Assembly (NCBI GenBank): GCA_947259185.1
Contig: CAMYKT010000051.1
Location: 1-8,943, forward strand
Length of the DNA stretch: 8,943 bases
Reading direction: 5' to 3'
Source: an uncultured Methanobacteriaceae archaeon
Lineage (GTDB): Archaea > Methanobacteriota > Methanobacteria > Methanobacteriales > Methanobacteriaceae
Within the stretch, counting starts at the first letter, position 1. Each line of letters starts with the position of its first letter. A program made the position numbers and the translations under genes. The notes below the pieces were generated by a model. The model was not told the DNA's origin, searched no databases, and saw only the letters and a list, made by a program, of their open reading frames with translations. This document shows positions 1 through 6,552 of this stretch, one piece after another.

Positions 1-1008
1 ATTCAGGGTATTAAAGACCATATCTCTGGTTTTTTCATCCTCAAAACAAAGAGGCATATAAGCATAATTATAGGTAGATGCAGTAATTTTCTGGAACTTC
101 AAATCCAGATCTTCCAGATTCTGCTTATAGCACTCATAGAGGATTTTACGTATTTTCAGATTTTGGTCGATGTGATTGAGGTTGCACAGTCCCATACTGG
201 CCTGGAATTCATTCATCTTGGCATTTATTCCCGGTAAGATAACCTCCTCTTCAGAAGCGATGCCATGGTTACGAAGTAATCTTATCTTATCTGATATTAC
301 ATTATCCCGGGGAACCAGACCACCTCCCTCAATGGTATGGAAGGCCTTGGTGGCATGGAAACTTAAAGTAGAAATATCCCCATAACTTAAAAGAGGATTT
401 CCCTTATATTCCACCTTAAAAGCATGTGCTGCATCATAGATTAAAAAAAGGTCATTATCATGGGCGATTTTCTGGAGTTTTTCCACATCACAGGGATTGC
501 CAAAGGTATGCACTGCCAGGATGGCCGAGGTGTCTGGAGTTATATTCTCTTCCACCTCCCCGGGATCAAGATTAAAGGTTTCCGGGTCAATATCCGCAAA
601 AACTGGTTGTAATCCCTCCCAGATTAAGGTATTGGTGGTGGCAGCAAAGGTAAAAGGAGTGGTTATAACACGTCCCTTGATATCCAGGGCTTTAAAAGCT
701 ATTTGTAAGGCAGAACTTCCATTGGATACTGCTAAAAAATTATCCAAACCCAAATAATCCATCATCCTCTTTTCCAGTAATTGCACCAGCTGTCCATCAT
801 TGGTAAGCCACTTATTCTCCCAGATGGTAATAAGGTAGTGCAGGTATTCCTCCAGATTGGGTAAATCAGAACGGGTTACATAAACCTCACTGGATGGTGG
901 ATTAAAACCAGGCCCCTGATCAATAATATTCTCCAGTAAGCCGGTGTCTGTATCGTTTTCCAGGCTGATACTGTCCAGCTGGTATTGAAATGAATCTAAA
1001 TCAAACAA
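1..1008 (-). CDS. DegT/DnrJ/EryC1/StrS-family PLP-dependent aminotransferase, 3' end off the window
   Basis: The minus strand is open for 336 codons from a TTG at 1008-1006 to the left edge, so the C-terminus is missing. The family transfers an amino group to keto-sugars of nucleotide-linked precursors, or makes related amino compounds, in the cytoplasm. Visible signatures are NGSSAL (residues 96-101), the cofactor-contact motif YDAAHA (191-196, Asp192) and SFHATKAFHTIEGGG (216-230), in which Lys221 should form the PLP Schiff base. RNHGI (247-251) is also typical. Family alignments normally begin near YVTRSDLPNLEEY, about residue 43, so roughly 40 extra residues precede the usual start. No ATG is available in frame before residue 82. 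TTG is favoured because a G-run (1021-1016) lies about 7 bases upstream. An ATG at 1015 hits a stop after four codons. The gene follows the secreted-protein gene by 38 bp. The family call is firm; the substrate is unknown. Confidence 0.9.
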   Translation of the reverse strand, partial: MFDLDSFQYQLDSISLENDTDTGLLENIIDQGPGFNPPSSEVYVTRSDLPNLEEYLHYLITIWENKWLTNDGQLVQLLEKRMMDYLGLDNFLAVSNGSSALQIAFKALDIKGRVITTPFTFAATTNTLIWEGLQPVFADIDPETFNLDPGEVEENITPDTSAILAVHTFGNPCDVEKLQKIAHDNDLFLIYDAAHAFKVEYKGNPLLSYGDISTLSFHATKAFHTIEGGGLVPRDNVISDKIRLLRNHGIASEEEVILPGINAKMNEFQASMGLCNLNHIDQNLKIRKILYECYKQNLEDLDLKFQKITASTYNYAYMPLCFEDEKTRDMVFNTLN

Positions 1009-1022
1009 AAAACATCCCCCCT

Positions 1023-1061
1023 TAAAAAAAATTAAAAAAAGATAGTTTAACTATCTTTTTT
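1023..1061 (-). terminator. Hairpin plus U-run terminator straddling the stop codon of the secreted-protein gene
   Basis: GATAGTT (1041-1047) and AACTATC (1049-1055) form a perfect 7-bp stem around a single base. It is extended by an A tract (1034-1040) opposite a T tract (1056-1061). Read on the minus strand, the stem contains the TAA stop of the upstream gene and is followed by long T runs down to about 1023, the classic archaeal termination signal. Because the aminotransferase begins only 15 bp farther on, termination is probably partial, or that gene has its own promoter inside the upstream gene. Confidence 0.5.
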
Positions 1062-1628
1062 AAGAGGGTTTTTTACCCTGGTCGGTTCTTTCTTATCAGG
1101 CAGGTTCTGCCCTTTAGATTCTGTTACTTGTGGATTAGGTGTGGGTTTTGCTGATTTAGTTATAGTGGATCCTTGGCTTCCTACAATTTTTACATAATCA
1201 GATTCTGTCACACAGCGACCACACCAGTTTACAGGTGAAGGTGCAGTTGGATAGGCTTTATAGGTTAAATAAGCCACTGTGGATTCAGAGTTTAACTCGG
1301 TAAGGTCCTGAGTACGGAAGTGGCACACCAGATCCATATAACCATCACCATTTACATCCTCGTAGTGACAGCTTACAGGTGAGGCACCAGCAAAGAGGAT
1401 GGTACTCTGCATAATCCAGCTTACATCAAAACCTTCCGGATTGTCATAGGTGGGTGGTCCCCCAAAAATAGCCACCGGAACCACTCCTTGATTATTAAGG
1501 TTGATGGCATTGGGATCGCTCCCGGGTTTAATATCTATTCCACATGCTACAGCCGACGAGGCTAAAAACAAAATTAAAAATACGGTCAGAACGCTGACCA
1601 TACCTACTTTCTTAAATTTAGTCACCAT
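1047..1628 (-). CDS. Secreted protein with a DIKPGS domain and an EF-hand-like calcium loop
   Basis: The 193-residue product begins with a basic stretch and a hydrophobic core (residues 10-25), then AVA before Cys29, a signal peptidase I-type cleavage site; the match to a lipobox is poor. The mature protein opens with a DIKPGS signature (32-37), followed by GVVPVAIFGG. This beginning is typical of a domain found in secreted bacterial and archaeal proteins of unknown function. DVNGDGYMDL (91-100) resembles a calcium-binding EF-hand or dockerin loop. Five cysteines remain (29, 87, 102, 136, 139), the last two as CGRC, so disulfides or metal binding are possible. The tail (about 155-193) is rich in Lys, Pro and Thr, probably disordered and positively charged, which could attach the protein to an anionic envelope. 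A G-run (1637-1631) lies only 2 bases before the ATG but 5 before an in-frame GTG at 1625, so the true start may be GTG. Placed beside glycan genes; its role is unknown. Confidence 0.8.
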   Translation of the reverse strand: MVTKFKKVGMVSVLTVFLILFLASSAVACGIDIKPGSDPNAINLNNQGVVPVAIFGGPPTYDNPEGFDVSWIMQSTILFAGASPVSCHYEDVNGDGYMDLVCHFRTQDLTELNSESTVAYLTYKAYPTAPSPVNWCGRCVTESDYVKIVGSQGSTITKSAKPTPNPQVTESKGQNLPDKKEPTRVKNPLKKDS

Positions 1629-1684
1629 ATCCCCCCCATAGGAATTACATCATAGATGCGCGTGATAAATAATTAATTCCTCTA

Positions 1685-1788
1685 ACAGACTCCCTTAAAA
1701 TTGATCAATCCATATTACAAAAATAATAAAAGTATAGGAATAATCATCAAAAGGGATTGATCATTTTTTTTTCTTGTTTGGAGTCTGT
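1685..1788. repeat. Long imperfect inverted repeat (MITE-like, or mRNA leader structure)
   Basis: ACAGACTCC (1685-1693) is exactly complementary to GGAGTCTGT (1780-1788). Inside it, TGATCAATCC (1702-1711) is exactly complementary to GGATTGATCA (1754-1763). A further AAAA/TTTT pairing (1697-1700 with 1765-1768) sits just outside the inner arm. This gives about 23 base pairs around a 42-nt AT-rich centre. The structure could be a small non-autonomous mobile element with terminal inverted repeats, or a folded leader for the secreted-protein mRNA. No clear target-site duplication flanks it. Confidence 0.55.
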
Positions 1789-1789
1789 G

Positions 1790-1820
1790 CAATTTTTTTA
1801 GTTCTGACTAAAAAAAATTG
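1790..1820. repeat. 13-bp stem-loop next to the large inverted repeat
   Basis: The arm at 1790-1802 (CAATTTTTTTAGT) pairs with 1807-1820 with one bulged A. The loop is TCTG (1803-1806). It lies just downstream, in minus-strand direction, of the TATA-like box at 1845-1857, so it would sit at the very 5' end of the transcript. AT content is high, so some chance pairing is expected, but 13 pairs is long. Confidence 0.45.
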
Positions 1821-1844
1821 ATTTACTTCAATTTTTGTGTACAA

Positions 1845-1857
1845 CTATATATAAAAA
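1845..1857 (-). promoter_or_regulatory. Candidate TATA box for the secreted-protein gene
   Basis: On the minus strand this reads TTTTTATATATAG, a good match to the archaeal TATA element. The expected start of transcription, about 25 bp downstream, is near 1825. No clear purine-rich BRE is visible. The surrounding DNA is AT-rich, and a closer box (for example the TTATTTAT-like stretch near 1661-1670) would give a short leader instead. Confidence 0.35.
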
Positions 1858-1947
1858 CCCCTATATATTATTTTATATCAAAGGGAAATCGATAATTTTA
1901 TAAATCCCTGGAGGCCCTATCTGGAATATTCAGTAAAAGATAAGGAA

Positions 1948-2943
1948 TTACCTTCCTAAATAATTTTTTTGGTTTTCTAAGTAGCGGTTATGTTTCATTT
2001 TTTCTATTTGATCATAACTTACAGTTAATTCACTCCAGTACCTTAAAATGGCCATTTCTTTAATTTTGAAGGATACTTTTTCTCCCTGCAGGTAATCACA
2101 TACCATTAAAGGTTCATTAAATCCCGCCAGGGCCCGGCTGGCGGTAGTCCCGGAACAGCGCGCATTGAACTCAAAAATATAAGGAACACCGTTTTGTAAT
2201 CTTAACTGTACATTGCATGGTCCCCATGGATTTAAAGCCATAATTACCTCCTGCAGATAATCCTGGATTTTCTCATCCTGCACCACAAAGGCCTTATAAG
2301 TATCCCCGCACCTTAACTGACGGGTCATGATTATGGCCCCCATGAATTCCCCATCCAAAGATAGAGTGCCGCAGGTGTACTCATCTCCAGTTGAATATTC
2401 CTGTACCACGTAGTTTTGAGCTTGTGGGGTTTTTTTAAATTCCTCCAGAGTAGCAGAGTCTTTTATGACTTCTTTACCTATAGAACGGGCCCCTCCCTGA
2501 CAGGGTTTTACCACCACTGGAAAGTCCAGCTGATCATCATAGTCCAGGAGATTATAGGTTTCCAGGGCGGGGAAACCATTTTTTTCCAGAAAATCATAGG
2601 TTAAGAGCTTATCATCAGCAATCTCCACCACCGAAGGACTACTTACCACCACCCGGGTACCGGTTTTTTTCTCCACGACAGATTTACTCCGGGCCAGGTA
2701 GGGCAGTTCTGCATCCAGTCCCGGGAACAATACTTCCACCTGTTCCTGGTCACATACCTTCTCCAGAAAGGGTAAAAACTTATCTGTATTAGCATAATAT
2801 CCCTGGTAAGCACAGGATACCCCGTATAGTCCTGTGGCCAGTAAGTCGCCATCAATCCCTACCGTTTCATGGGAGGTGGGTTGGAGGGCCTTTAAGATAC
2901 TTTGACCCACCCCTCCCCCTACTCCAGTTACTGCTACTTTCAT
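1948..2943 (-). CDS. ATP-grasp ligase, carbamoyl-phosphate-synthase-like
   Basis: The 331-residue cytoplasmic enzyme has an N-terminal nucleotide-fold preATP-grasp domain (VTGVGGGVGQSILKAL, residues 5-20). An ATP-grasp domain follows: Lys146 in VVVKPCQGGARSIG binds phosphates, VQEYSTGDEY (180-189) is the hinge, and EFNAR (258-262) with Asn244 and Gln246 supplies Mg2+ and phosphate ligands. Such enzymes activate a carboxylate as an acyl-phosphate and couple it to an amine or thiol. CarB-like members of this size are common in surface-polysaccharide loci. The ATG overlaps the TGA of the metallophosphoesterase (ATGA, 2943-2940), with GGAGG (2955-2951) 7 bases upstream, so the two genes are translationally coupled. 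Near the aminotransferase, an amino-acyl or amide decoration of a sugar is a plausible but unproven product. Fold certain, substrate unknown. Confidence 0.88.
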   Translation of the reverse strand: MKVAVTGVGGGVGQSILKALQPTSHETVGIDGDLLATGLYGVSCAYQGYYANTDKFLPFLEKVCDQEQVEVLFPGLDAELPYLARSKSVVEKKTGTRVVVSSPSVVEIADDKLLTYDFLEKNGFPALETYNLLDYDDQLDFPVVVKPCQGGARSIGKEVIKDSATLEEFKKTPQAQNYVVQEYSTGDEYTCGTLSLDGEFMGAIIMTRQLRCGDTYKAFVVQDEKIQDYLQEVIMALNPWGPCNVQLRLQNGVPYIFEFNARCSGTTASRALAGFNEPLMVCDYLQGEKVSFKIKEMAILRYWSELTVSYDQIEKMKHNRYLENQKNYLGR

Positions 2944-3518
2944 ATGATATCCTCCAGTTGAATGAATTCAATTTGATCATCTTCTAATAAGGCGTATCCC
3001 CGGGGATGACCCCTTCTACCCTTAGTCAGAGAACCAGGGTTAATCACCATTTTATCCTTCCAGCTAAAGAGTAGTTGTTGATGGGTATGGCCCAAAAAGA
3101 GATACTTGCTATCCGGGGGTGCGTGATGAATAAGGCGGAGAAAATCCTCCCGGGACCGAAGATAATCATCCCCCAGAGAATGAGTAATATATAAGTCCTG
3201 GTGAACCATTTCTCTTTTTAAGGAGGATAGCAACTGGATTTGACGGGGTGATAACCTCTCCCGGGTATAAAGAATGGATTCCCGAACCACAGGGTGTTGG
3301 TTATCCAGGTTTTCACCACTGATGCACATCCGGTCATGGTTACCCAGCACCACCAGATCAATTTTTTCTAGTATAAAGTCCATACACTCGCTGATATCTG
3401 TCCCATAGCCCAGGAGGTCTCCGCAAAATATACTTAAATCCACCTCTTTAAGGATTGGTTTTATATCCTGCAGGCTTTCTTTTTGGGCATGCAAATCAGA
3501 AAACAGCAGTATATTCAT
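2940..3518 (-). CDS. Calcineurin-like metallophosphoesterase, YfcE/MJ0936 type
   Basis: The 192-residue soluble protein keeps the whole binuclear-metal motif set of the family: SDLH (Asp8, His10), GDLLGYG (Gly33, Asp34), GNHD (59-62), TH (His113) and GHTH (143-146). NPGSLTKGR (160-168) near the end is also typical of the YfcE group. Relatives hydrolyse phosphodiesters or phosphomonoesters with Mn2+, Ni2+ or similar metals, and their natural substrates are often unknown. GAGGT (3528-3524) lies about 5-6 bases before the ATG, which supports this start. The gene follows the glycosyltransferase-like gene by 37 bp and overlaps the ATP-grasp gene by 4 bp. A role in trimming a phosphorylated or nucleotide-linked glycan precursor is an inference from context only. 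Confidence 0.9.
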   Translation of the reverse strand: MNILLFSDLHAQKESLQDIKPILKEVDLSIFCGDLLGYGTDISECMDFILEKIDLVVLGNHDRMCISGENLDNQHPVVRESILYTRERLSPRQIQLLSSLKREMVHQDLYITHSLGDDYLRSREDFLRLIHHAPPDSKYLFLGHTHQQLLFSWKDKMVINPGSLTKGRRGHPRGYALLEDDQIEFIQLEDII

Positions 3519-3555
3519 GTTGTAACCTCTTTAACCCCTGTTTAGAATTATAAAA

Positions 3556-4737
3556 TCATTTAACATCATAGGTGTATTCTCCCTGGTAGAATAGTTTCAG
3601 GTTCTGGAGATAATCCTGGTAGTCCCAGTAATCGGTGCATAACCGGTACTCATGTTCCTGGTACTCCTGGTAGTCTTCCGGGTTATCCATTGCTTTTATA
3701 TCATTAAGTAGATTATCCAGCAGGGATTGGTAACTGGGATAAACTGTTTTTAATTTCTGGAAATCAGGGGTGAAAAATTTTTCATTATACACACTAAAAC
3801 TGATTCCTCCACTGAAAATGGTCTCCACAAAGTAACCATCCAATCCCTCCCCAAAGGTGAGCGCCCATTTAGTACGGGAAATCACCTCTTTAAATTCCTC
3901 ATAACTTAGATTTTCAATAATTTGAAGTTTTAAATCAGGTAAATTGTTATTTAAATTATCCAGAACCCTGGATTTAAGAGGATGGGGATCCGGGGAAATA
4001 ATCATTAACTCATCCCGCTGGGAGAAGGGTTTACGCTTATAGTTTTCCGGGGAAATAAATACCGATAACTTGTGTAAGGGGCATCCTAAATACTCTTGCA
4101 TCCGCCGGGTGGAGTACTGCTCATGGGCAGTGGTGCAACTTAAAAATCCCAGTTTTTTAAGGGCGTTAATTTCCTTCATAGGAGGTAAATAGTCAATATT
4201 CTGGAGTAACAGGTTAATATGTAATTTTTTTAGTTTCTTAAAAGCAGCCCGATCCCCGGGTGTGAGATTACTTATAAACTGGCCAGTGGCAAATTCCGGA
4301 ATATGGATTATTAGTTCTTCCAGGTTGTAGAAATAATCCAGTACCTGGGAGAAATTATAAAGATTATGATCATTATTAAAGAGGGTATATTCTAGTAAAG
4401 GTGGGTCTCCTGGTAGATTACAAATCATAGTCCCGCAGCAGGGACTGGAAAATAGTTTATCAGTTTCGGTACAGATGGAGGATATGGATAGAATACCTCC
4501 ACTGATATCATCATAACCTGGTGTTAAAAAGATAATTAGTTGTTTTAAATCCGGTTCAAATTCCTGTTCCATTAAATATTTTTGGCGTTTATGAATTCTC
4601 CCGGTAGTTAGTGGATTTTTCAGGTAGTAATCATAAAGAGGGGACTGGTAAATGGTGGTAGATAAGCGGGAAAAATAGTAATTATATTTGAATAAGGTTT
4701 TGTGCCACAGTTGGGATAATTTCACACCAGTTTCCAT
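3556..4737 (-). CDS. Putative glycosyltransferase-like protein of a surface-glycan operon
   Basis: The 393-residue protein has no signal peptide or membrane segment, so it is probably cytoplasmic. I do not recognise a precise family. The layout suggests two Rossmann-like halves: LIIFLTPGYDDISGGILSIS (67-86), with a glycine turn like that of GT-B enzymes, and a C-terminal part with a strand at 245-249 (MIISP). A stretch at 295-318 (FGEGLDGYFVETIFSGGISF, then SVYN) has the acidic and glycine-rich look of a GT-B donor-binding region. The tail (353-390) is very rich in Tyr, Asp, Glu and Gln. GTGAT (4746-4742) lies 4 bases before the ATG and matches the archaeal anti-Shine-Dalgarno sequence. It is 20 bp after the flippase gene, which supports a glycan role. 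It could instead be a pyruvyl- or phosphotransferase-like enzyme. Confidence 0.6.
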   Translation of the reverse strand: METGVKLSQLWHKTLFKYNYYFSRLSTTIYQSPLYDYYLKNPLTTGRIHKRQKYLMEQEFEPDLKQLIIFLTPGYDDISGGILSISSICTETDKLFSSPCCGTMICNLPGDPPLLEYTLFNNDHNLYNFSQVLDYFYNLEELIIHIPEFATGQFISNLTPGDRAAFKKLKKLHINLLLQNIDYLPPMKEINALKKLGFLSCTTAHEQYSTRRMQEYLGCPLHKLSVFISPENYKRKPFSQRDELMIISPDPHPLKSRVLDNLNNNLPDLKLQIIENLSYEEFKEVISRTKWALTFGEGLDGYFVETIFSGGISFSVYNEKFFTPDFQKLKTVYPSYQSLLDNLLNDIKAMDNPEDYQEYQEHEYRLCTDYWDYQDYLQNLKLFYQGEYTYDVK

Positions 4738-4757
4738 TTATATCACTTTTTTTTAAA

Positions 4758-6203
4758 TTAATCAAGTTCGGTGGGTTTACCCATCATCTTTTTCAGGATA
4801 TGGATATCCACCTCATCATAGGCCCTTAAAGCATATAATACTCCACCATAAACCAGTAATCCTCCCAGGGATAATAACCAGATATTATCCAGGGGGAAGA
4901 ATATCATAAAAAGAGCCATACCCCCACCAGCCACGAAAATTTTAAGCACGGTGGCAAGTTCCTGGTGGGAAGGTATATAGCCCATGCGGGTAATTACCAT
5001 AAAACCCAGAGTCATACCCATAAATTCAGTTAAAACCGTGGCAATACTGGCCCCTACATAACTATAAAATGGTATAAGTGCCAGGTTTAATACAATATTT
5101 GAAATAGCACTTAGGGCGGTTATTTTGGTTATTATCAGTTGTTTGTTGGATGATTCTAATAGTCGGGCCACAGAACTACTGATGAAGATTAAAACCGAGG
5201 CCCATACCAGGATTTGCAGGGCAATAACCGAGTCCGAAAAGGCCGGGCCAAAAAATAACAGGATGAAGTCCTGGGCCAGCAGGGTGACCCCCACCCCCAG
5301 AGGCACTCCCAAAATAAGCATGTACCTTAAATATTTTTCATAGGCCAGTTTCAGGGAATCCCGGCTGGATACATAATACTGGGACATCACCGGGAAAACC
5401 GCAATATTCACCATGGTGGGTATCACCAGAAAAACCAGAAGTAAACGGTAAGCCACATTGTAGTAACCTACCGCTTCGTTTCCCTGTATAAGAGAAATTA
5501 AAACCGAGTCAATCCAGAAGTAGATAGTTACAAATATTCCTGAAGCGGCAAAGGGCCATGCTTCCTTAATCACCGATTGAAAGAATTTTATATCAATCTC
5601 CAGGTGGGGTGGGAAGAATTTCCAGGTACAGATGATGATATTAAATAGCAGTACCACACCACTGGCCAGGGCATAGATGGATACAAATCCAGCTGCATCA
5701 AAACTCATTTGGATGGCATAGAAAACCCCCCCAAATAGTACCACACTGTTGAGGATGATGCCCACCGACTGGAACTCCATTCGCTCATAGGCCTGGAAGA
5801 TGGAATAGAATATCTGGGAAAGAGAAGTAAAAACAATAAATAAAGCAGCCCAGTAAACAGCAGTGATGGTTGCAGAAGGATACCCCATCAGATTGATTGC
5901 CAGAGCAATTAGAAGCAGGGTTAAAAGGGAGAGTATTATCTTTAAAACCAGGAGGTTACTTAGATACTTGCGGGATATTGATTTTTTTCGGGCTACTTCC
6001 CTTACTGCCAGGGTACTTACTCCTAAATCAGCCAGCACCCCAAAAATAGCCACAAAGGCCAGGGCAAAGGATAAAATACCAAAACCTTCTGCCCCTAAAT
6101 ACTGGGCAGAATAAATAGTATAAAAAAAGGCCAGAAGATAGCCTACCAGTTGAGCTAAAAATAACCAGGCCGTGTTTTTAACGATTTGTTGAATTTTATT
6201 CAT
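4758..6203 (-). CDS. Polysaccharide flippase, Wzx/RfbX type (MOP superfamily)
   Basis: The 481-residue integral membrane protein has about 12-14 hydrophobic helices. Its N-terminus is typical of lipid-linked oligosaccharide flippases: NTAWLFLAQLVGYLLAFFYT (10-29), then AQYLGAEGFGILSFALAF and a basic loop (AVREVARKKS). Members move polyprenyl-linked sugars across the cytoplasmic membrane for envelope polymer or S-layer glycan assembly. A central AWPFAASGIFVTIYFWIDSV segment, containing a conserved aromatic and Asp, is also typical. The length is normal and the frame is intact. It is the first gene of the minus-strand operon. No strong ribosome binding site precedes the ATG, although a TATA-like box lies about 50 bp upstream. 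Family confident; cargo unknown. Confidence 0.93.
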   Translation of the reverse strand: MNKIQQIVKNTAWLFLAQLVGYLLAFFYTIYSAQYLGAEGFGILSFALAFVAIFGVLADLGVSTLAVREVARKKSISRKYLSNLLVLKIILSLLTLLLIALAINLMGYPSATITAVYWAALFIVFTSLSQIFYSIFQAYERMEFQSVGIILNSVVLFGGVFYAIQMSFDAAGFVSIYALASGVVLLFNIIICTWKFFPPHLEIDIKFFQSVIKEAWPFAASGIFVTIYFWIDSVLISLIQGNEAVGYYNVAYRLLLVFLVIPTMVNIAVFPVMSQYYVSSRDSLKLAYEKYLRYMLILGVPLGVGVTLLAQDFILLFFGPAFSDSVIALQILVWASVLIFISSSVARLLESSNKQLIITKITALSAISNIVLNLALIPFYSYVGASIATVLTEFMGMTLGFMVITRMGYIPSHQELATVLKIFVAGGGMALFMIFFPLDNIWLLSLGGLLVYGGVLYALRAYDEVDIHILKKMMGKPTELD

Positions 6204-6249
6204 AAAAAACTAAATTAAGTGGATTACCTGGAATCTCTAATCCAAACTT

Positions 6250-6262
6250 AAAATATATTAAA
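6250..6262 (-). promoter_or_regulatory. Candidate TATA box for the flippase operon
   Basis: On the minus strand this reads TTTAATATATTTT. It is centred about 53 bp before the flippase ATG, which would give a leader of about 28 nt. A GGGGGG-AGAAAA tract lies just upstream (6281-6270). It is the best promoter match for the whole operon. Confidence 0.45.
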
Positions 6263-6330
6263 AAAATAATTTTCTCCCCCCAGTAATATCTGGTTATATT
6301 AAAATTTATAGTTTGTGATTTATTCCTCCA

Positions 6331-6349
6331 GGTAGTTTCACACACTACC
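6331..6349. repeat. Hairpin in GC-rich patch
   Basis: GGTAGT (6331-6336) and ACTACC (6344-6349) pair perfectly around the 7-base loop TTCACAC. It is followed by the palindrome CCCGCGGG (6358-6365). In AT-rich archaea, such local GC islands often mark structured RNAs, but an operator is equally possible. Confidence 0.4.
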
Positions 6350-6419
6350 AGCCCACCCCCGCGGGAAAGTGATAAAAATTTTATTATTTATCTCTGGATG
6401 TAATTATAATCAAAAGAGG

Positions 6420-6446
6420 TCTTCTTAGATAGAAGAATTTTTTATT
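6420..6446 (+). terminator. Terminator-like hairpin with T tract, not behind any plus-strand gene
   Basis: TCTTCT (6420-6425) and AGAAGA (6431-6436) form a 6-bp stem with loop TAGAT. A run of six T's (6438-6443) follows. No protein gene precedes it on the plus strand, so it either ends an unannotated small RNA starting near 6330 or is coincidental. Confidence 0.35.
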
Positions 6447-6496
6447 AAGCCATAAAACCTGGTGTTAAACCATAAAAAATTAGTAATAGTTAATCT

Positions 6497-6511
6497 AAAA
6501 ATATGATATAG
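6497..6511 (+). promoter_or_regulatory. Possible TATA region for the TPR-CPBP gene
   Basis: AAAAATATGATATAG lies about 45-55 bp before the ATG and would place the transcript start near 6530. The match is loose, and the AT-rich stretch just after it (6512-6530) offers alternatives. Confidence 0.3.
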
Positions 6512-6552
6512 TTTTATTAATTTTTTTAAAAACCCATGGGTATGGTGTTGGG

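Larger units (their letters stand above)
1629..1947. other. 319-bp AT-rich intergenic region with promoter-like and hairpin elements
   Basis: No convincing gene is present. The region separates the ATP-grasp gene from the secreted-protein gene, both on the minus strand. It holds a TATA-like box (1845-1857), a short hairpin (1790-1820) and a larger imperfect inverted repeat (1685-1788), listed separately. If the TATA-like box is used, the secreted-protein mRNA would carry a structured leader of roughly 190 nt. A weak stem (AAGG 1942-1945, CCTT 1951-1954) followed on the minus strand by a short T-rich stretch overlaps the stop of the ATP-grasp gene and may help terminate the upstream operon. 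Confidence 0.6.
6204..6552. other. 349-bp divergent intergenic region
   Basis: No protein gene is evident. It separates the flippase operon (minus) from the TPR-CPBP gene (plus). Besides TATA-like boxes for each side, it has a GC-rich patch in AT-rich surroundings (about 6328-6366), a hairpin at 6331-6349 and a terminator-like hairpin with a T tract at 6420-6446. It also holds two direct copies of CCATAAAA 20 bp apart (6450-6457 and 6470-6477). A TTTATAG-like box at 6305-6311 could start a small plus-strand RNA near 6330. Confidence 0.6.

Noticed and set aside
176..757. Plus-strand open frames at 176-385 and 497-757
   Set aside because: They lie opposite the aminotransferase, which has clear family motifs; their translations show no domain.
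1047..1628. Lipoprotein signal at AVAC in the secreted protein
   Set aside because: The residue three before the Cys is Ala rather than Leu, Val or Ile, so an ordinary AVA cleavage site fits better.
5125..6114. Plus-strand frames at 5125-5343 and 5863-6114
   Set aside because: They are the reverse side of the flippase gene, with no ribosome binding site or recognisable protein.
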